Assembly: GCF_002150765.1 (NCBI RefSeq)
Contig: NZ_MUYM01000002.1
Coordinates: 167,260 to 231,259, forward strand
DNA length: 64,000 nucleotides
Source: Lentzea kentuckyensis
GTDB taxonomy: Bacteria > Actinomycetota > Actinomycetes > Mycobacteriales > Pseudonocardiaceae
Reading direction: 5' to 3'
How positions within the stretch are numbered: position 1 is the first letter of the stretch; each line of letters begins with the position of its first letter. Below, piece after piece: positions 33,545 through 41,537 of the stretch. Position numbers and translations under genes: made by a program. The notes under the pieces are model-generated. The model ran no database searches and had not been told where the DNA came from. It saw only the letters and a program-made list of their open reading frames with translations.

Positions 33545-35727
33545 GGATCGCTCTCGCCGTGCTGCGCCGGGACCGCCGCAGCCAGGTCGCCACCGTGCTG
33601 GTCGCGCTCGGCGTGATGATCGCGGTGTCGCTGGTGCTGTGGCTCATCGCCGCACCGAACGGACTGCAGGCGCGGGCGGACCGCACGGCGTGGCGCGAGG
33701 TGTTCGGCGGAGCCAAGGACGGCACGATCTCCGTTGCGGCGAACCGGGATTCGTTCGACGGCAAGCTCATCGAGCGGTTCGACGTCGCGCGGTTGAAGCC
33801 GGACAACGTGCCGTTGGCGCAAGGGATCGCGAAGTACCCGGAAGCGGGCGAGGTGCTGCTGTCCCCCGCCCTCGCCGACCTCGTCCGCGGCACGCCCGCG
33901 GAGAAGCTCGGCAACCGCTTCCCCGGCAGGCAGATCGGCGTGCTGGGGCCGGAAGCGCTGAAGTTCCCCGGTGAGCTCGTCGCGATCGTCGGTCAGGACA
34001 AGGTCGCGAACGGCTACCCGGCGCCCGGTCTGCGGGGCGGCGCCGGTTCGTACCGCGACGACTACCACGGCATGCTCTACCTGCTCACCCGTGTCGGTCT
34101 CGTGGTGCTCGTCGTGCCGTGTCTCGTGCTGGTCGCCTCGGCCGCCCGGCTGACGGCGGCGAAGCGGGAACGACGGCTCGCCGCGCTGAGGCTCGCCGGT
34201 GCGAGCCCGCGCCAGGTCGTGGTCATGACGGCGGTGGAGACGGCGGTTGGCGCGGTCGTCGGTAGCGTGCTGGGCGTGGTGCTGGCACAGCCGTTCAGCC
34301 ACATCACCGCGATGATCCCGTGGGAGGGCGGCACCTGGTATCCGGGCGACTTCGTGGCCTCGCCCGCGGTCGTGGTGGCGGTGGCCGTGCTGGCGCCGGT
34401 ACTGGTCATCGCGGCGGCGATCCTGGGGCTGCGGCGCGTGGTGAACCGGCCGCTCGCCGCCGAGGAGAAGCGCAGGGTGCGGTCGTGGCGGTTGCTGATG
34501 ATCGCCGGAGCGCTGGGCGTGTTCTTCCTGGGGATCATGTACGCGCAGGCGACCAGTGGCGACAGTCAGTTCACCGTGGTGCTCCTCGGCCTCGGCGCGG
34601 TGGCGTTCGCGCTGGTGCTGGCGGGGCCCGTGGTCACGGCGTGGGTCGGCCGGTTCTTCGTCGGGCGGTGGCGCAGGCCGTCGACGATGCTGGCCGGACG
34701 GCGGCTGGCCGGTGATCCGGTGGCGGCGTTCCGCGGCTCGGCCGGTGTGGTGATCGCCGTCTTCACCGGCTCGATGGCGCTGACCATGTTGCCCGGACTG
34801 GAAAGTCAGGTGCCGTACCGCGACGACACGTGGAAGACGGACGCGATCGTCGCCGAGGACGTGGCGCACGACGTGACGCCGTTGCGGCTGCAGACTTCGG
34901 CGCCGATCGTCACGATGCTGAACGGCACGGTGAGCAGCGGCAAGGAGAGCGACTACGGCTCGTACGTCATCGTCGGCAAGTGCGCTGACGTCGCGCAGGT
35001 GTTGAACGCACTGACGTGCAAGCCCGGACCTGCCGTGTACTCGCACTCGAAGCTGAACGGCGACGTGTTCAAGTCGACCGGTCCACACAACGTCGCGACG
35101 TCCAAGCTGCCCGCGCAGTACGAGACACGGCCGTTCCAGGGCAACGGCCGGATCAGCGGGGTGATCGATCCGGAGCTGTTGCCCGGCATCGAGGGCAGGG
35201 TGTCGATGGTCGGCGTGCCGACGACACCGGACAACCGCGACGCCGTGCACACCGCGTTGATCGGCACGCTGCCGGGCGTGCGGCTGATCGACGGGGAGCA
35301 GCGGGACCTGTGGGGCGACACCCTGCTGGACGACCTGCAGCGAGCCACGATCATCGGGCTCTCGATCGCGGCGGTGCTCGGCGGAATCGGTGCCGCGGTG
35401 GCCGCGGCCGGATCGGTGATCGACCGGCGGCGCACATTCGGTGCGTTGATCGCGGCCGGCACACCAATTCGTGTGCTGGGTCACGCATTGCGCCGCGAAG
35501 TAATGCTGCCGGTGTTCGCCGTCACCATCGCGGCGTGCGGCGCGGGAATTGGCGTGGGCCTCGGCCTGCTGACTTTGGCCCGCGGACTGGTAGGCCACGG
35601 TGAAATGCCGCTGACGCCGTGGGTGCTCGCTCCGGTGGCCGTCGGCATGCTGGTCGCGCTGGTAGCAGCACTGGCATGCGGTCCAGTACTACGGGGGATC
35701 AGCCCACGGGATTACGCGGCGGAATAA
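33541..35727 (+). CDS. FtsX-like ABC transporter permease
   Basis: A 728-residue permease with two FtsX-type domains. An N-terminal helix near residue 20 precedes an extracytoplasmic region of about 150 residues. A group of three helices with ERRLAALRLAGASPRQV cytoplasmic coupling segment follows, then further helices, a second outer domain (about 400-590), and a C-terminal group of three helices with RRTFGALIAAGTPIRVL as second coupling segment. This is the bacitracin-type (BceB-like) exporter or resistance architecture. GTG 33541 is fixed by overlap with the ATPase stop. A T-tailed terminator at 35757-35790 follows. Confidence 0.92.
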   Translation: MRIALAVLRRDRRSQVATVLVALGVMIAVSLVLWLIAAPNGLQARADRTAWREVFGGAKDGTISVAANRDSFDGKLIERFDVARLKPDNVPLAQGIAKYPEAGEVLLSPALADLVRGTPAEKLGNRFPGRQIGVLGPEALKFPGELVAIVGQDKVANGYPAPGLRGGAGSYRDDYHGMLYLLTRVGLVVLVVPCLVLVASAARLTAAKRERRLAALRLAGASPRQVVVMTAVETAVGAVVGSVLGVVLAQPFSHITAMIPWEGGTWYPGDFVASPAVVVAVAVLAPVLVIAAAILGLRRVVNRPLAAEEKRRVRSWRLLMIAGALGVFFLGIMYAQATSGDSQFTVVLLGLGAVAFALVLAGPVVTAWVGRFFVGRWRRPSTMLAGRRLAGDPVAAFRGSAGVVIAVFTGSMALTMLPGLESQVPYRDDTWKTDAIVAEDVAHDVTPLRLQTSAPIVTMLNGTVSSGKESDYGSYVIVGKCADVAQVLNALTCKPGPAVYSHSKLNGDVFKSTGPHNVATSKLPAQYETRPFQGNGRISGVIDPELLPGIEGRVSMVGVPTTPDNRDAVHTALIGTLPGVRLIDGEQRDLWGDTLLDDLQRATIIGLSIAAVLGGIGAAVAAAGSVIDRRRTFGALIAAGTPIRVLGHALRREVMLPVFAVTIAACGAGIGVGLGLLTLARGLVGHGEMPLTPWVLAPVAVGMLVALVAALACGPVLRGISPRDYAAE

Positions 35728-35756
35728 CACTCGGCCGGAAGTACGAGGACGGAACT

Positions 35757-35790
35757 GGCCCTCAGCGCGATGTGCGCCGAGGGCCTTTTT
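35757..35790 (+). terminator. Rho-independent terminator after the ABC permease
   Basis: GGCCCTC (35757-35763) pairs with GAGGGCC (35779-35785), extended inside by GCGC/GCGC, followed by TTTTT. It is the only classic T-tailed terminator found in the window and ends the exporter operon 30 bases after its stop. Confidence 0.88.
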
Positions 35791-35804
35791 CATAACTTTG
35801 ATTC

Positions 35805-36326
35805 ATGACGAATGCACAGCTCGCGAGCATCCAGTGGGGCCTTTTCCTGTCGGTCGTCTTCCTGCTCCCGCAGCTGTTCTTCCGTCAGCTGACCTTCCGC
35901 GGCGCGACCATCACCACCTACGCGAGCATGCTGTTCGCCGCGACGTTCCTGCCGATGCAGACCGTCCCGCCGCGTCAGGCCGTGCAACTGGTGCCGTTCC
36001 AGTGGATCGCCGACACCTTCCGCGACGGGCAGATCGCGTTCGACCAGATGACGTTGAACGTGCTGCTGTTCGTGCCGCTGGGCGCGATGCTGATGTTCTG
36101 GGGTCGTCGCTCGATCGGCCAGGCCGCGTTGATCGGGTACGGCGTCTCGCTGCTGATCGAGGGCTCGCAGCTGTTGTGGGCGAACCGGATCTTCGACGTC
36201 GACGACCTGATCTCCAACACCACCGGCACCGCGCTCGGCTGGCTCGGCGCGCTCACCGTCGTGAAGGTCTACGCCCGCGTGCGGACCGCCGCCCTGCCGC
36301 GGCGTTCGCTCGCCTCGGCGAGGTAG
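35805..36326 (+). CDS. VanZ-family membrane protein
   Basis: A 173-residue VanZ-like protein with four predicted helices. The middle contains the family signature: VPFQWIADTFRD, then NVLLFVPLGAMLMF, SLLIEGSQLLW and DVDDLISNTTGTALGWL. VanZ proteins give low-level teicoplanin or lipoglycopeptide resistance in some Gram-positives; their molecular action is unknown. ATG 35805 is 14 bases after the exporter terminator. A candidate small peptide gene follows 26 bases downstream. Confidence 0.88.
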   Translation: MTNAQLASIQWGLFLSVVFLLPQLFFRQLTFRGATITTYASMLFAATFLPMQTVPPRQAVQLVPFQWIADTFRDGQIAFDQMTLNVLLFVPLGAMLMFWGRRSIGQAALIGYGVSLLIEGSQLLWANRIFDVDDLISNTTGTALGWLGALTVVKVYARVRTAALPRRSLASAR

Positions 36327-36352
36327 CGGGAATCCAACAGGGTTCTGGGGAG

Positions 36353-36529
36353 ATGGACCTGCAGGACGTCGACTCCGGCAGCGAACTGGGCCAGTGGGCC
36401 TGCGCGTCGTCGGGGGTCGCCGCGAACTCGTGGTCGGTGTGCTTCGGGAAGACCCTCGCCTGGAGTCACACGGTGAACTCGGCCGGCTGGGCCAAGGGCG
36501 TGGCCCTGGGCATCTCGGGCAACGTCTGA
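36353..36529 (+). CDS. Candidate 58-residue peptide (possible RiPP precursor)
   Basis: A short frame preceded by CTGGGGAG directly before ATG 36353. The product has an acidic start (MDLQDVDSGSE) and a core-like second half rich in Ser, Thr, Trp and Gly with two Cys (17 and 30), four Trp and no signal peptide or membrane helix. The acidic leader and Ser/Thr/Cys-rich tail resemble lanthipeptide-type precursors, but no modifying enzyme is within the window. It could equally be an unmodified small protein or a chance frame. It follows vanZ in the same orientation. Confidence 0.4.
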   Translation: MDLQDVDSGSELGQWACASSGVAANSWSVCFGKTLAWSHTVNSAGWAKGVALGISGNV

Positions 36530-36572
36530 TCGTTCACCTGTCGAGTCGCGGTGCCACCACCGCGGCTCGATC

Positions 36573-37175
36573 ATGGTGCGCATGAGTTTCGTCGAGGCGT
36601 TCAGCATCCTCGTCGCCGTCGTGGGTCCGCCGAAGATCCTGCTGGCCTTCATGCTGGACACCGAGGGCGCGGACGCCCGGCAGCGCTGGCGGGTGGCGCT
36701 CACGACCACCGGCATCGCTCTCGCCACCGGCCTGTTCGTGGTCGGGGCCGGACGGCTGCTGATCCAGTTGTTCCACATCAGCGGCGGGGCGCTGATGCTC
36801 GCGAGCGGCGTGATCCTGTTCGTGCACGCGCTCGACCTCGTGCTCGGACGCAAGCAGGAGCCGCAGCACGACCCCACCGGCGGCACGCACGAGCTCGCGA
36901 CCTCGTACTACGCGAACCCGGTGGCGATCGCCTACCTGTTCCTGATGTCGGACACCAGCACGGCGATGTCCACCGTGGTGCTGGCCGCCGCGTTCGTCGC
37001 GGTGATCGCGTTGGACCTCGCCGCGATCGCGGTGCTCGGCATCCTGATGCGCTACCTGAAGATGACCTACGCGTGGGTGCTGGTGCGAGTGCTCGGCGTG
37101 CTGCTGGCGGCCCTGGGCGTCGACCTGATCATCACGGGCCTCGAGGAGCTGCACATCATCGGCAAGGTCAGCTAG
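36573..37175 (+). CDS. MarC-like integral membrane protein
   Basis: A 200-residue protein with six predicted helices. It resembles the MarC/UPF0056 family: a Pro-rich first helix (AVVGPPKILLAFML), a GGALMLASGVILFVHALDLVLG block corresponding to the conserved Gly-rich third helix, and NPVAIAYLFLMSD near the fifth. MarC function is unknown despite its name. Possible starts are ATG 36573 and ATG 36582 (MSFVEAFS), the second giving a more usual N-terminus. The end overlaps the convergent SUKH gene by 8 bases. Confidence 0.72.
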   Translation: MVRMSFVEAFSILVAVVGPPKILLAFMLDTEGADARQRWRVALTTTGIALATGLFVVGAGRLLIQLFHISGGALMLASGVILFVHALDLVLGRKQEPQHDPTGGTHELATSYYANPVAIAYLFLMSDTSTAMSTVVLAAAFVAVIALDLAAIAVLGILMRYLKMTYAWVLVRVLGVLLAALGVDLIITGLEELHIIGKVS

Positions 37176-37704
37176 TCCGCCAGCCCAGCTCGCCGGCGGT
37201 GTTGACCTCGGGGAAGCAGTGCCCGACCGCGCTGCGGTTCTCCAGCGCCGTCGCGACCTGGTCGAACATCTCCAGGACCGACGTGTACTCCGGCTTGATC
37301 ATCTCGTTGCGTTCCTGGTCCCACTCGACCACGCAACCGCGCAGCACACCGGGCCGCAGATCGACCGCGAGCACGTCGCCCGTGCCGTCGAACGCGATCG
37401 GCAGCCACTCGGGGTGGAATCCGCTCGTGGGCGAACCCGCCTCGGAGGCGTCCGCGGGCTTGCTCGTGTGGGTGTCCCTGAGCACGAACGCGCGATCGGC
37501 GCCCAGCGGCGTGTAGAAGGGCGGCAGGATCTCGGCGTAGAGGCCGTCCTCGGTGCCGCCGTAGACGCTCCACCACAGCTGGAGGTCGAGCGGAACCCGG
37601 AGCTCCGGCAGTGCGTCGTACCTCGGACGCAGCACGGCGCGGGTGGCGGGCGCGTGCTCCGCCAGCCATGCCAGGACCCGGTTCCAGTGCTCGATCACAC
37701 CCAC
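37168..37704 (-). CDS. SMI1/KNR4 (SUKH) domain protein, possible immunity protein
   Basis: A 178-residue soluble protein with the SUKH fold pattern: N-terminal helices (LAEHAPATRAVLRPRYDAL), the LPELRVPLDLQLWWSVYGGTE block near residue 32-52, and strands containing WLPIAFDGTGDVLAVDL. SUKH proteins commonly protect against polymorphic toxins. It faces away from the EspC-like/NlpC-P60 pair that starts 93 bases away, which may be coincidence or may reflect a toxin-immunity link. GTG 37704 is taken as the start; a GTG two codons later is possible. Overlaps marC at the 3' end. Confidence 0.8.
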   Translation of the reverse strand: MGVIEHWNRVLAWLAEHAPATRAVLRPRYDALPELRVPLDLQLWWSVYGGTEDGLYAEILPPFYTPLGADRAFVLRDTHTSKPADASEAGSPTSGFHPEWLPIAFDGTGDVLAVDLRPGVLRGCVVEWDQERNEMIKPEYTSVLEMFDQVATALENRSAVGHCFPEVNTAGELGWRTS

Positions 37705-37796
37705 GGTCCCATGATCTTGGCGGAACGACGGGCGAGGTACCGCTCATCGGGGCAGGATCAAGCCGAACAGGTCACTACTGGGGGAAGAGCTTTCAG

Positions 37797-38123
37797 ATGG
37801 CGGAACAGGGTCTCAAGGTCGACCTCGACGCCTTGACCGGATACGCGTCCGCGGTGAGCGGTCTGGCGAGCGAGGTCGGCGCGGTCGGCACGGGCACGTT
37901 GAACGGCACCACCGCACTGCCGGGCGACTGCTTCGGCAAGATCGGCAACGAGGTCGGCCTGAACGCCGCTTTCGTTGCCGCCGCTCAGGTGCAGCTCGAC
38001 GCGCTGAAGGCCGCGTCCACCGGGCTGGCCGGCCTCGGCACGGCGGTGGCGAAGGCGCGGGACGCCTACATCGCCCAGGAAGAGGCGCACGAGGCATCGC
38101 TGAACAAGGCCGCGCGCGCATGA
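37797..38123 (+). CDS. EspC-like small type VII secretion substrate
   Basis: A 108-residue helical protein of the ESX secretion-associated EspC/DUF2580 type: MAEQGLKVDLDALTGYA start, Gly/Ala-rich middle with one Cys, and a second long helix (VQLDALKAASTGLAGL). It lacks a W-x-G turn of its own; the next gene supplies it. ATG 37797 has GGGGAAG about 10 bases upstream. The 4-base overlap with the NlpC/P60 gene means the two are made together and are probably secreted as a pair. No ESX ATPase or membrane components are in the window. Confidence 0.8.
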   Translation: MAEQGLKVDLDALTGYASAVSGLASEVGAVGTGTLNGTTALPGDCFGKIGNEVGLNAAFVAAAQVQLDALKAASTGLAGLGTAVAKARDAYIAQEEAHEASLNKAARA

Positions 38124-39256
38124 GCGTCGAAGGTCTGCTGAGCCAGTTCCTCGCGCCCATGAAGGAGAACCTGGCCAAGCTGGACGGCGACACCGGCGGC
38201 GCCACGCGGGCCGGTGACGCCTTCGGCCGCGCCCAGACCGCGCTGGCCGACCTGGGTTCCCGGCACACCTCGGCCTCGACGGCCGTGCTGAACACGTGGT
38301 CCGGCGAGAGCGCCAACGCCTTCTCCGGACGCGTCGCGGCCTTCACGTCGGCCGCGAACCTGTTGGCCGGCAACGCTTCCGCGGTGAAGACCGCGGCATC
38401 GACCGGTGTCTCCGCGGTGACCGGCGGGCGCACCGCGATCCAGGGGTTGATCGACGAGTTCACCTCGAAGGCGACGCCGAAGCTCGCCGCCGCGCTGGCC
38501 GCGTCGCTGGTGGCCGGCCCCGCCGTGGTGCTGGCCGCGGTCGCCGACCTCGCCGGGATGGCGTCCGGTTACCAGAGCAAGACCACCGCCGAGCTGCAGA
38601 AGGTCCGGGACCAGCTGACGCAGCTCGTCGGTCAGTTGAACGGGTTGCAGAAGCCGGACGTCGGCACGCTGTCGAAGCTCGGCGAGCCGTTCGGCGTCGA
38701 CCAGGGCACCACGTCGACCGCCGGCGCTTCCGACCCGGCCCCGAAGAACTCCGATTCCGGCTCCGGATCCGGTTCCGGTGGTGGCTCGGGCTCAGGTGGT
38801 GGCGGCGGAGGAGGAGGATCGGGCCCGCGGCTGCCGGTCGCGATCCCGCCGCAGCCCGGCACCGGCGTCGGCGTGAACCTTCCAGACGGCAGCAGCGCCG
38901 AGGCTCCGAACGAGACCGCGGCCAAGGCCGTGCGCAACGCGCTGTCCGCGCTGGGCACGCCGTACGTGTGGGGCGGCGCGAACCCGCCCACCGGCACGGA
39001 CTGCTCGGGGCTGACGCAGTGGGCCTACAAGAACGCGGGCTTCGACCTCCCGCGCCCGGCCTCGTCGCAGGCGATGGGCGCGTCGGTGCCGGCGGACCAG
39101 CTGCTGCCCGGCGACCTCGTGGTGTGGGACGGGCACGTGGCGATGGTGATCGGCAACGGCCAGATGGTCGAGGCCGGCGACCCGGTGCAGGTCGGCAAGA
39201 TCCGCACGACGAACAGCGGGATGTCGTTCTACGGCTTCTACCGGCCGACGGGCTGA
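38120..39256 (+). CDS. WXG100-like/NlpC-P60 fusion, probable secreted cell-wall hydrolase
   Basis: A 378-residue protein. Residues 1-115 form a WXG100-type helical hairpin with the turn W60-S-G (NTWSGESANAF), a further helical segment runs to about 185, and a Ser/Gly-rich linker (about 195-235) leads to an NlpC/P60 endopeptidase domain at 260-378. Catalytic Cys295 lies in TDCSGL and His339 in WDGHVAMV. There is no Sec signal, so export probably uses the type VII route together with the EspC-like partner. It would cut peptidoglycan stem peptides, as RipA-like enzymes do. Confidence 0.88.
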   Translation: MSVEGLLSQFLAPMKENLAKLDGDTGGATRAGDAFGRAQTALADLGSRHTSASTAVLNTWSGESANAFSGRVAAFTSAANLLAGNASAVKTAASTGVSAVTGGRTAIQGLIDEFTSKATPKLAAALAASLVAGPAVVLAAVADLAGMASGYQSKTTAELQKVRDQLTQLVGQLNGLQKPDVGTLSKLGEPFGVDQGTTSTAGASDPAPKNSDSGSGSGSGGGSGSGGGGGGGGSGPRLPVAIPPQPGTGVGVNLPDGSSAEAPNETAAKAVRNALSALGTPYVWGGANPPTGTDCSGLTQWAYKNAGFDLPRPASSQAMGASVPADQLLPGDLVVWDGHVAMVIGNGQMVEAGDPVQVGKIRTTNSGMSFYGFYRPTG

Positions 39257-39286
39257 TCGGGGTCCCCGGCCACCACGTACCTCAGC

Positions 39287-39721
39287 TCACGCGTCGGTGG
39301 ACTTGGCGGCCTGCGCGGCGGCCCTCAGCTCGTCGAAGTTCACGATCTGTCCGCCCGCACCCCAGGTCCCGTCCGGCTGCTCGTGGATGAGCACCCACAC
39401 CCGCATCGCGTCGGATTCCGCGAGCCCGGCGGCCTCCAGCACCAGCGCGGTCGCCTCCTGCACCAGACCGGCCTTGCGCCGGTCGGACAGCACGCCCGTC
39501 GGCACCCGGACGTCCACGCGGAACCGCGGCGCGTCGTCCTCACCGGTCGTCTGCGCGCCGGCGGGGAGTTCGTGCAGGTAGGTCCATGCCACCGAGCGGA
39601 AGAACTCGTTGTCCGGGGCGCCCTCCCACTTCAGCAGCAGGGCGGCCAGGTCGCGCTGCACGCTCTTGCGGCCGGCGTCGGTCAGCGCTCCGGCCGGTGC
39701 GGTCAGCTCGATCATCGGCAT
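39287..39721 (-). CDS. Tautomerase-family protein
   Basis: A 144-residue protein of the 4-oxalocrotonate tautomerase superfamily. Pro2 after the start Met (MPMIELTAPAGAL) is the catalytic base; two beta-alpha-beta modules are present (second from VRVPTGVLSDRRKAGLV). VWVLIHEQPDGTWGAGG fits the family C-terminal region. ATG 39721 follows CAGGAGATCGCC, a good site, and puts Pro at position 2. Divergent from a TetR regulator 84 bases away, which probably represses it. Confidence 0.88.
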   Translation of the reverse strand: MPMIELTAPAGALTDAGRKSVQRDLAALLLKWEGAPDNEFFRSVAWTYLHELPAGAQTTGEDDAPRFRVDVRVPTGVLSDRRKAGLVQEATALVLEAAGLAESDAMRVWVLIHEQPDGTWGAGGQIVNFDELRAAAQAAKSTDA

Positions 39722-39805
39722 GGCGATCTCCTGTCTATAACGACTGTCATACTCTCTGGCGGACGTTATCCCCTGACAAGGGTTATGGCCAGAGAGAGGT
39801 GAGCG
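39722..39805. promoter_or_regulatory. Divergent promoter region with inverted repeats
   Basis: The 84-base gap between the tautomerase and TetR genes holds ATAACG (39738-39743) with CGTTAT (39764-39769), and CTCTCTGGC (39752-39760) with GCCAGAGAG (39788-39796). Either pair could be the TetR operator. GAGAGAGGTGAGCG before the tetR ATG gives a ribosome site. Which repeat is bound cannot be decided by eye. Confidence 0.4.
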
Positions 39806-40357
39806 ATGTCCCGCGAGCAGATCGTCACCGGAGCGGCCGACATGATCCGGCGGCGCGGGCTCAACGCGACGAGCATCCGCGAGGTGGCCAAGCACGCGGG
39901 GACGCCGCTCGGCTCGACCTACCACTACTTCCCCGGCGGCAAGAACCAGCTGGCCACCGAGGCCGTGCAGTGGGCGGCGGACACCGTGCGGAAGGTGCTC
40001 GCCGCGAAGCTCCGCCAAGGACCGGCCGAAGGACTGCAGGCGTTCTTCGCGCTGTGGCGGCAGATCGTCACCGATTCCGACTTCCAAGCCGGTTGTCCCG
40101 TGCTCGCCGTCTCCATCGAGGAGACGGCGGGCCCCGAAGCTCTCGCCGCGGCCGCCGGGGCGTTCCGGACGTGGTCAGGGCAGCTGGCGAACTCGCTCGA
40201 GGAGCACGGCGTCGCAAAGGACCGCGCCATGAGCCTCGCCCAGCTCGTCGTCGCCGCCGCGGAAGGCGCCGTCGCGATGTGCCGGGCTCAGCGCAGCGTC
40301 GAACCGCTCGACAACGTCGCCGAGGAACTGACCGCGCTCATCGCGGCGCATACATGA
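39806..40357 (+). CDS. TetR-family regulator (LmrA/YxaF-like)
   Basis: A 183-residue repressor. Helix-turn-helix at residues about 20-45 ([23 protein letters not shown], with the S-T-Y-H-Y-F end characteristic of the LmrA/YxaF group) and a C-terminal ligand domain beginning near [14 protein letters not shown], also typical of that group. It is divergent from the tautomerase. The 3' end overlaps the convergent YnfA gene by 20 bases. Confidence 0.92.
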   Translation: MSREQIVTGAADMIRRRGLNATSIREVAKHAGTPLGSTYHYFPGGKNQLATEAVQWAADTVRKVLAAKLRQGPAEGLQAFFALWRQIVTDSDFQAGCPVLAVSIEETAGPEALAAAAGAFRTWSGQLANSLEEHGVAKDRAMSLAQLVVAAAEGAVAMCRAQRSVEPLDNVAEELTALIAAHT

Positions 40358-40664
40358 TCACGGCCACGCCCGCGAGGCACAGGAGCGCGCCGATCACGTC
40401 GTAGCGATCCGGGCGGAAGCCGTCGACGACCATTCCCCAGGCGAGCGAACCCGCGACGAACACACCGCCGTAGGCCGCGAGGATCCGGCCGAAGTTCGCG
40501 TCCGGCTGCAGGGTCGCGACGAAGCCGTAGACGCCCAGCGCGATCACGCCGGCGCCGATCCACAGCCAGCCGCGATGTTCCCGCACGCCCTGCCACACGA
40601 GCCAGGCGCCGCCGATCTCCATGAGGGCGGCGAGGGCGAACAGCAGGACCGAACGCAGGATCAT
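40338..40664 (-). CDS. YnfA/UPF0060 family small membrane protein
   Basis: A 108-residue, four-helix membrane protein matching UPF0060/YnfA in length and motifs: [37 protein letters not shown] and [20 protein letters not shown]. The family is close to small multidrug resistance transporters, and E. coli YnfA has been linked to drug efflux. ATG 40664 gives the standard N-terminus. The last 20 bases overlap the tetR 3' end on the opposite strand. The YbaB-like gene starts divergently 32 bases away. Confidence 0.93.
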   Translation of the reverse strand: MILRSVLLFALAALMEIGGAWLVWQGVREHRGWLWIGAGVIALGVYGFVATLQPDANFGRILAAYGGVFVAGSLAWGMVVDGFRPDRYDVIGALLCLAGVAVIMYAPR

Positions 40665-40695
40665 GCGGCACACTGTCGCAGTAGGGGGTGATCAG

Positions 40696-41049
40696 GTGGA
40701 CGACGACGTCGAGCGCGCCGCGCGGAAGGTGCGCGATGTCGAGCAGGCGGTGTCCGAGCACGTCACGCGCAGTGGTCCCATCACGGGACGAGCGTCCTCA
40801 CCGGACGGTGCGGTGACGGTGATCGGCACGCCAGGTGGTCCGCCGCAGCAGATCGCGGTGAGCGCCGCGGCGCTCCGGATGGGCCCGCACGGACTGGCCG
40901 CCGAGATCATGCGCATCGCCGAGAAGGCCCAGCGCAACGCGAACAGCCGGCTGCACCAGACCCTGGAACGGGTCGTCGACCCGCGGGAGCTGACGGAGCT
41001 CGGGATCGAACGCGAGCACGACGAGGACGAGTTCGGGTGGCGGCGGTGA
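40696..41049 (+). CDS. YbaB/EbfC-like protein 1
   Basis: A 117-residue protein with YbaB/EbfC-type layout: an N-terminal helix (DDVERAARKVRDVEQAV), a central beta-rich part with DGAVTVIGTPGGPPQQIAV and a C-terminal helix (LAAEIMRIAEKAQRNANSRL). In Pseudonocardiaceae such divergent YbaB-like genes often accompany type VII secretion substrates. GTG 40696 follows GGGGTGATCA. It overlaps the next YbaB-like gene by 4 bases. DNA-binding is known for true YbaB/EbfC; it is untested for these divergent forms. Confidence 0.72.
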   Translation: MDDDVERAARKVRDVEQAVSEHVTRSGPITGRASSPDGAVTVIGTPGGPPQQIAVSAAALRMGPHGLAAEIMRIAEKAQRNANSRLHQTLERVVDPRELTELGIEREHDEDEFGWRR

Positions 41050-41483
41050 ACGAGGAGCGGATGCAGGCCACCGAGCAGCTGCAGCGCGAACTGAAGTCCC
41101 TCACCGCCACGGTCGAGCACCCGAACGGGCTGTGCACCGTCACGGCGTCCCCGCGCGGCGAGATCAAGACCCTGCACCTGCACCCCGCGCTGCTCGGCCA
41201 GGGTCCGCGGGCGGTCGGCGACGTCGTCACCGAGACCGTGCGGCTCGCGACCAACGCGGCTGTGCAGACGAGCTTCAACAGGATGGCGCTGGCACTCGGT
41301 GACGGCATGGCGATCGACGTCGAGTCCGTCGCGGGAGACTCACCCTTCCGGTCGACGTGGAACCCCGTCGTGCCGCCCAAATCCGCAGCTCCGGAGGCAC
41401 CACCCGAGCGGCGGCCCCGCACGCCCGTGGTGGAGGATCCCGACGAGGACGCTTTCTTCGAGAACCCCTTTGGGCGCCGGTGA
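41046..41483 (+). CDS. YbaB/EbfC-like protein 2
   Basis: A 145-residue companion of the preceding gene: N-terminal helix (RMQATEQLQRELKSL), beta part with GLCTVTASPRGEIKTLHLHP, and a helix around VVTETVRLATNAAVQTSFNRMA. An acidic Pro-rich tail ending FFENPFGRR is extra to the family. The GTG at 41046 gives a GTGA overlap with the upstream stop; GTG 41037 in the same frame is possible. The two proteins may form a heterodimer, given coupling and shared fold. Confidence 0.7.
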   Translation: MNEERMQATEQLQRELKSLTATVEHPNGLCTVTASPRGEIKTLHLHPALLGQGPRAVGDVVTETVRLATNAAVQTSFNRMALALGDGMAIDVESVAGDSPFRSTWNPVVPPKSAAPEAPPERRPRTPVVEDPDEDAFFENPFGRR

Positions 41484-41537
41484 TCAGCACCGTTAGGCTC
41501 GCCCACGGCATCAGGCAGGCGTGACCGGGAGGTCAGG

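Noticed and set aside
32893..35598. A 901-codon minus-strand frame across the ABC transporter genes
   Set aside because: Antisense shadow; the plus-strand frames have clear ATPase and FtsX motifs and coupled starts.
36353..36529. Lactococcin-972-type bacteriocin reading of the small peptide
   Set aside because: No signal peptide and no matching core motif; kept only as a general RiPP-like candidate.
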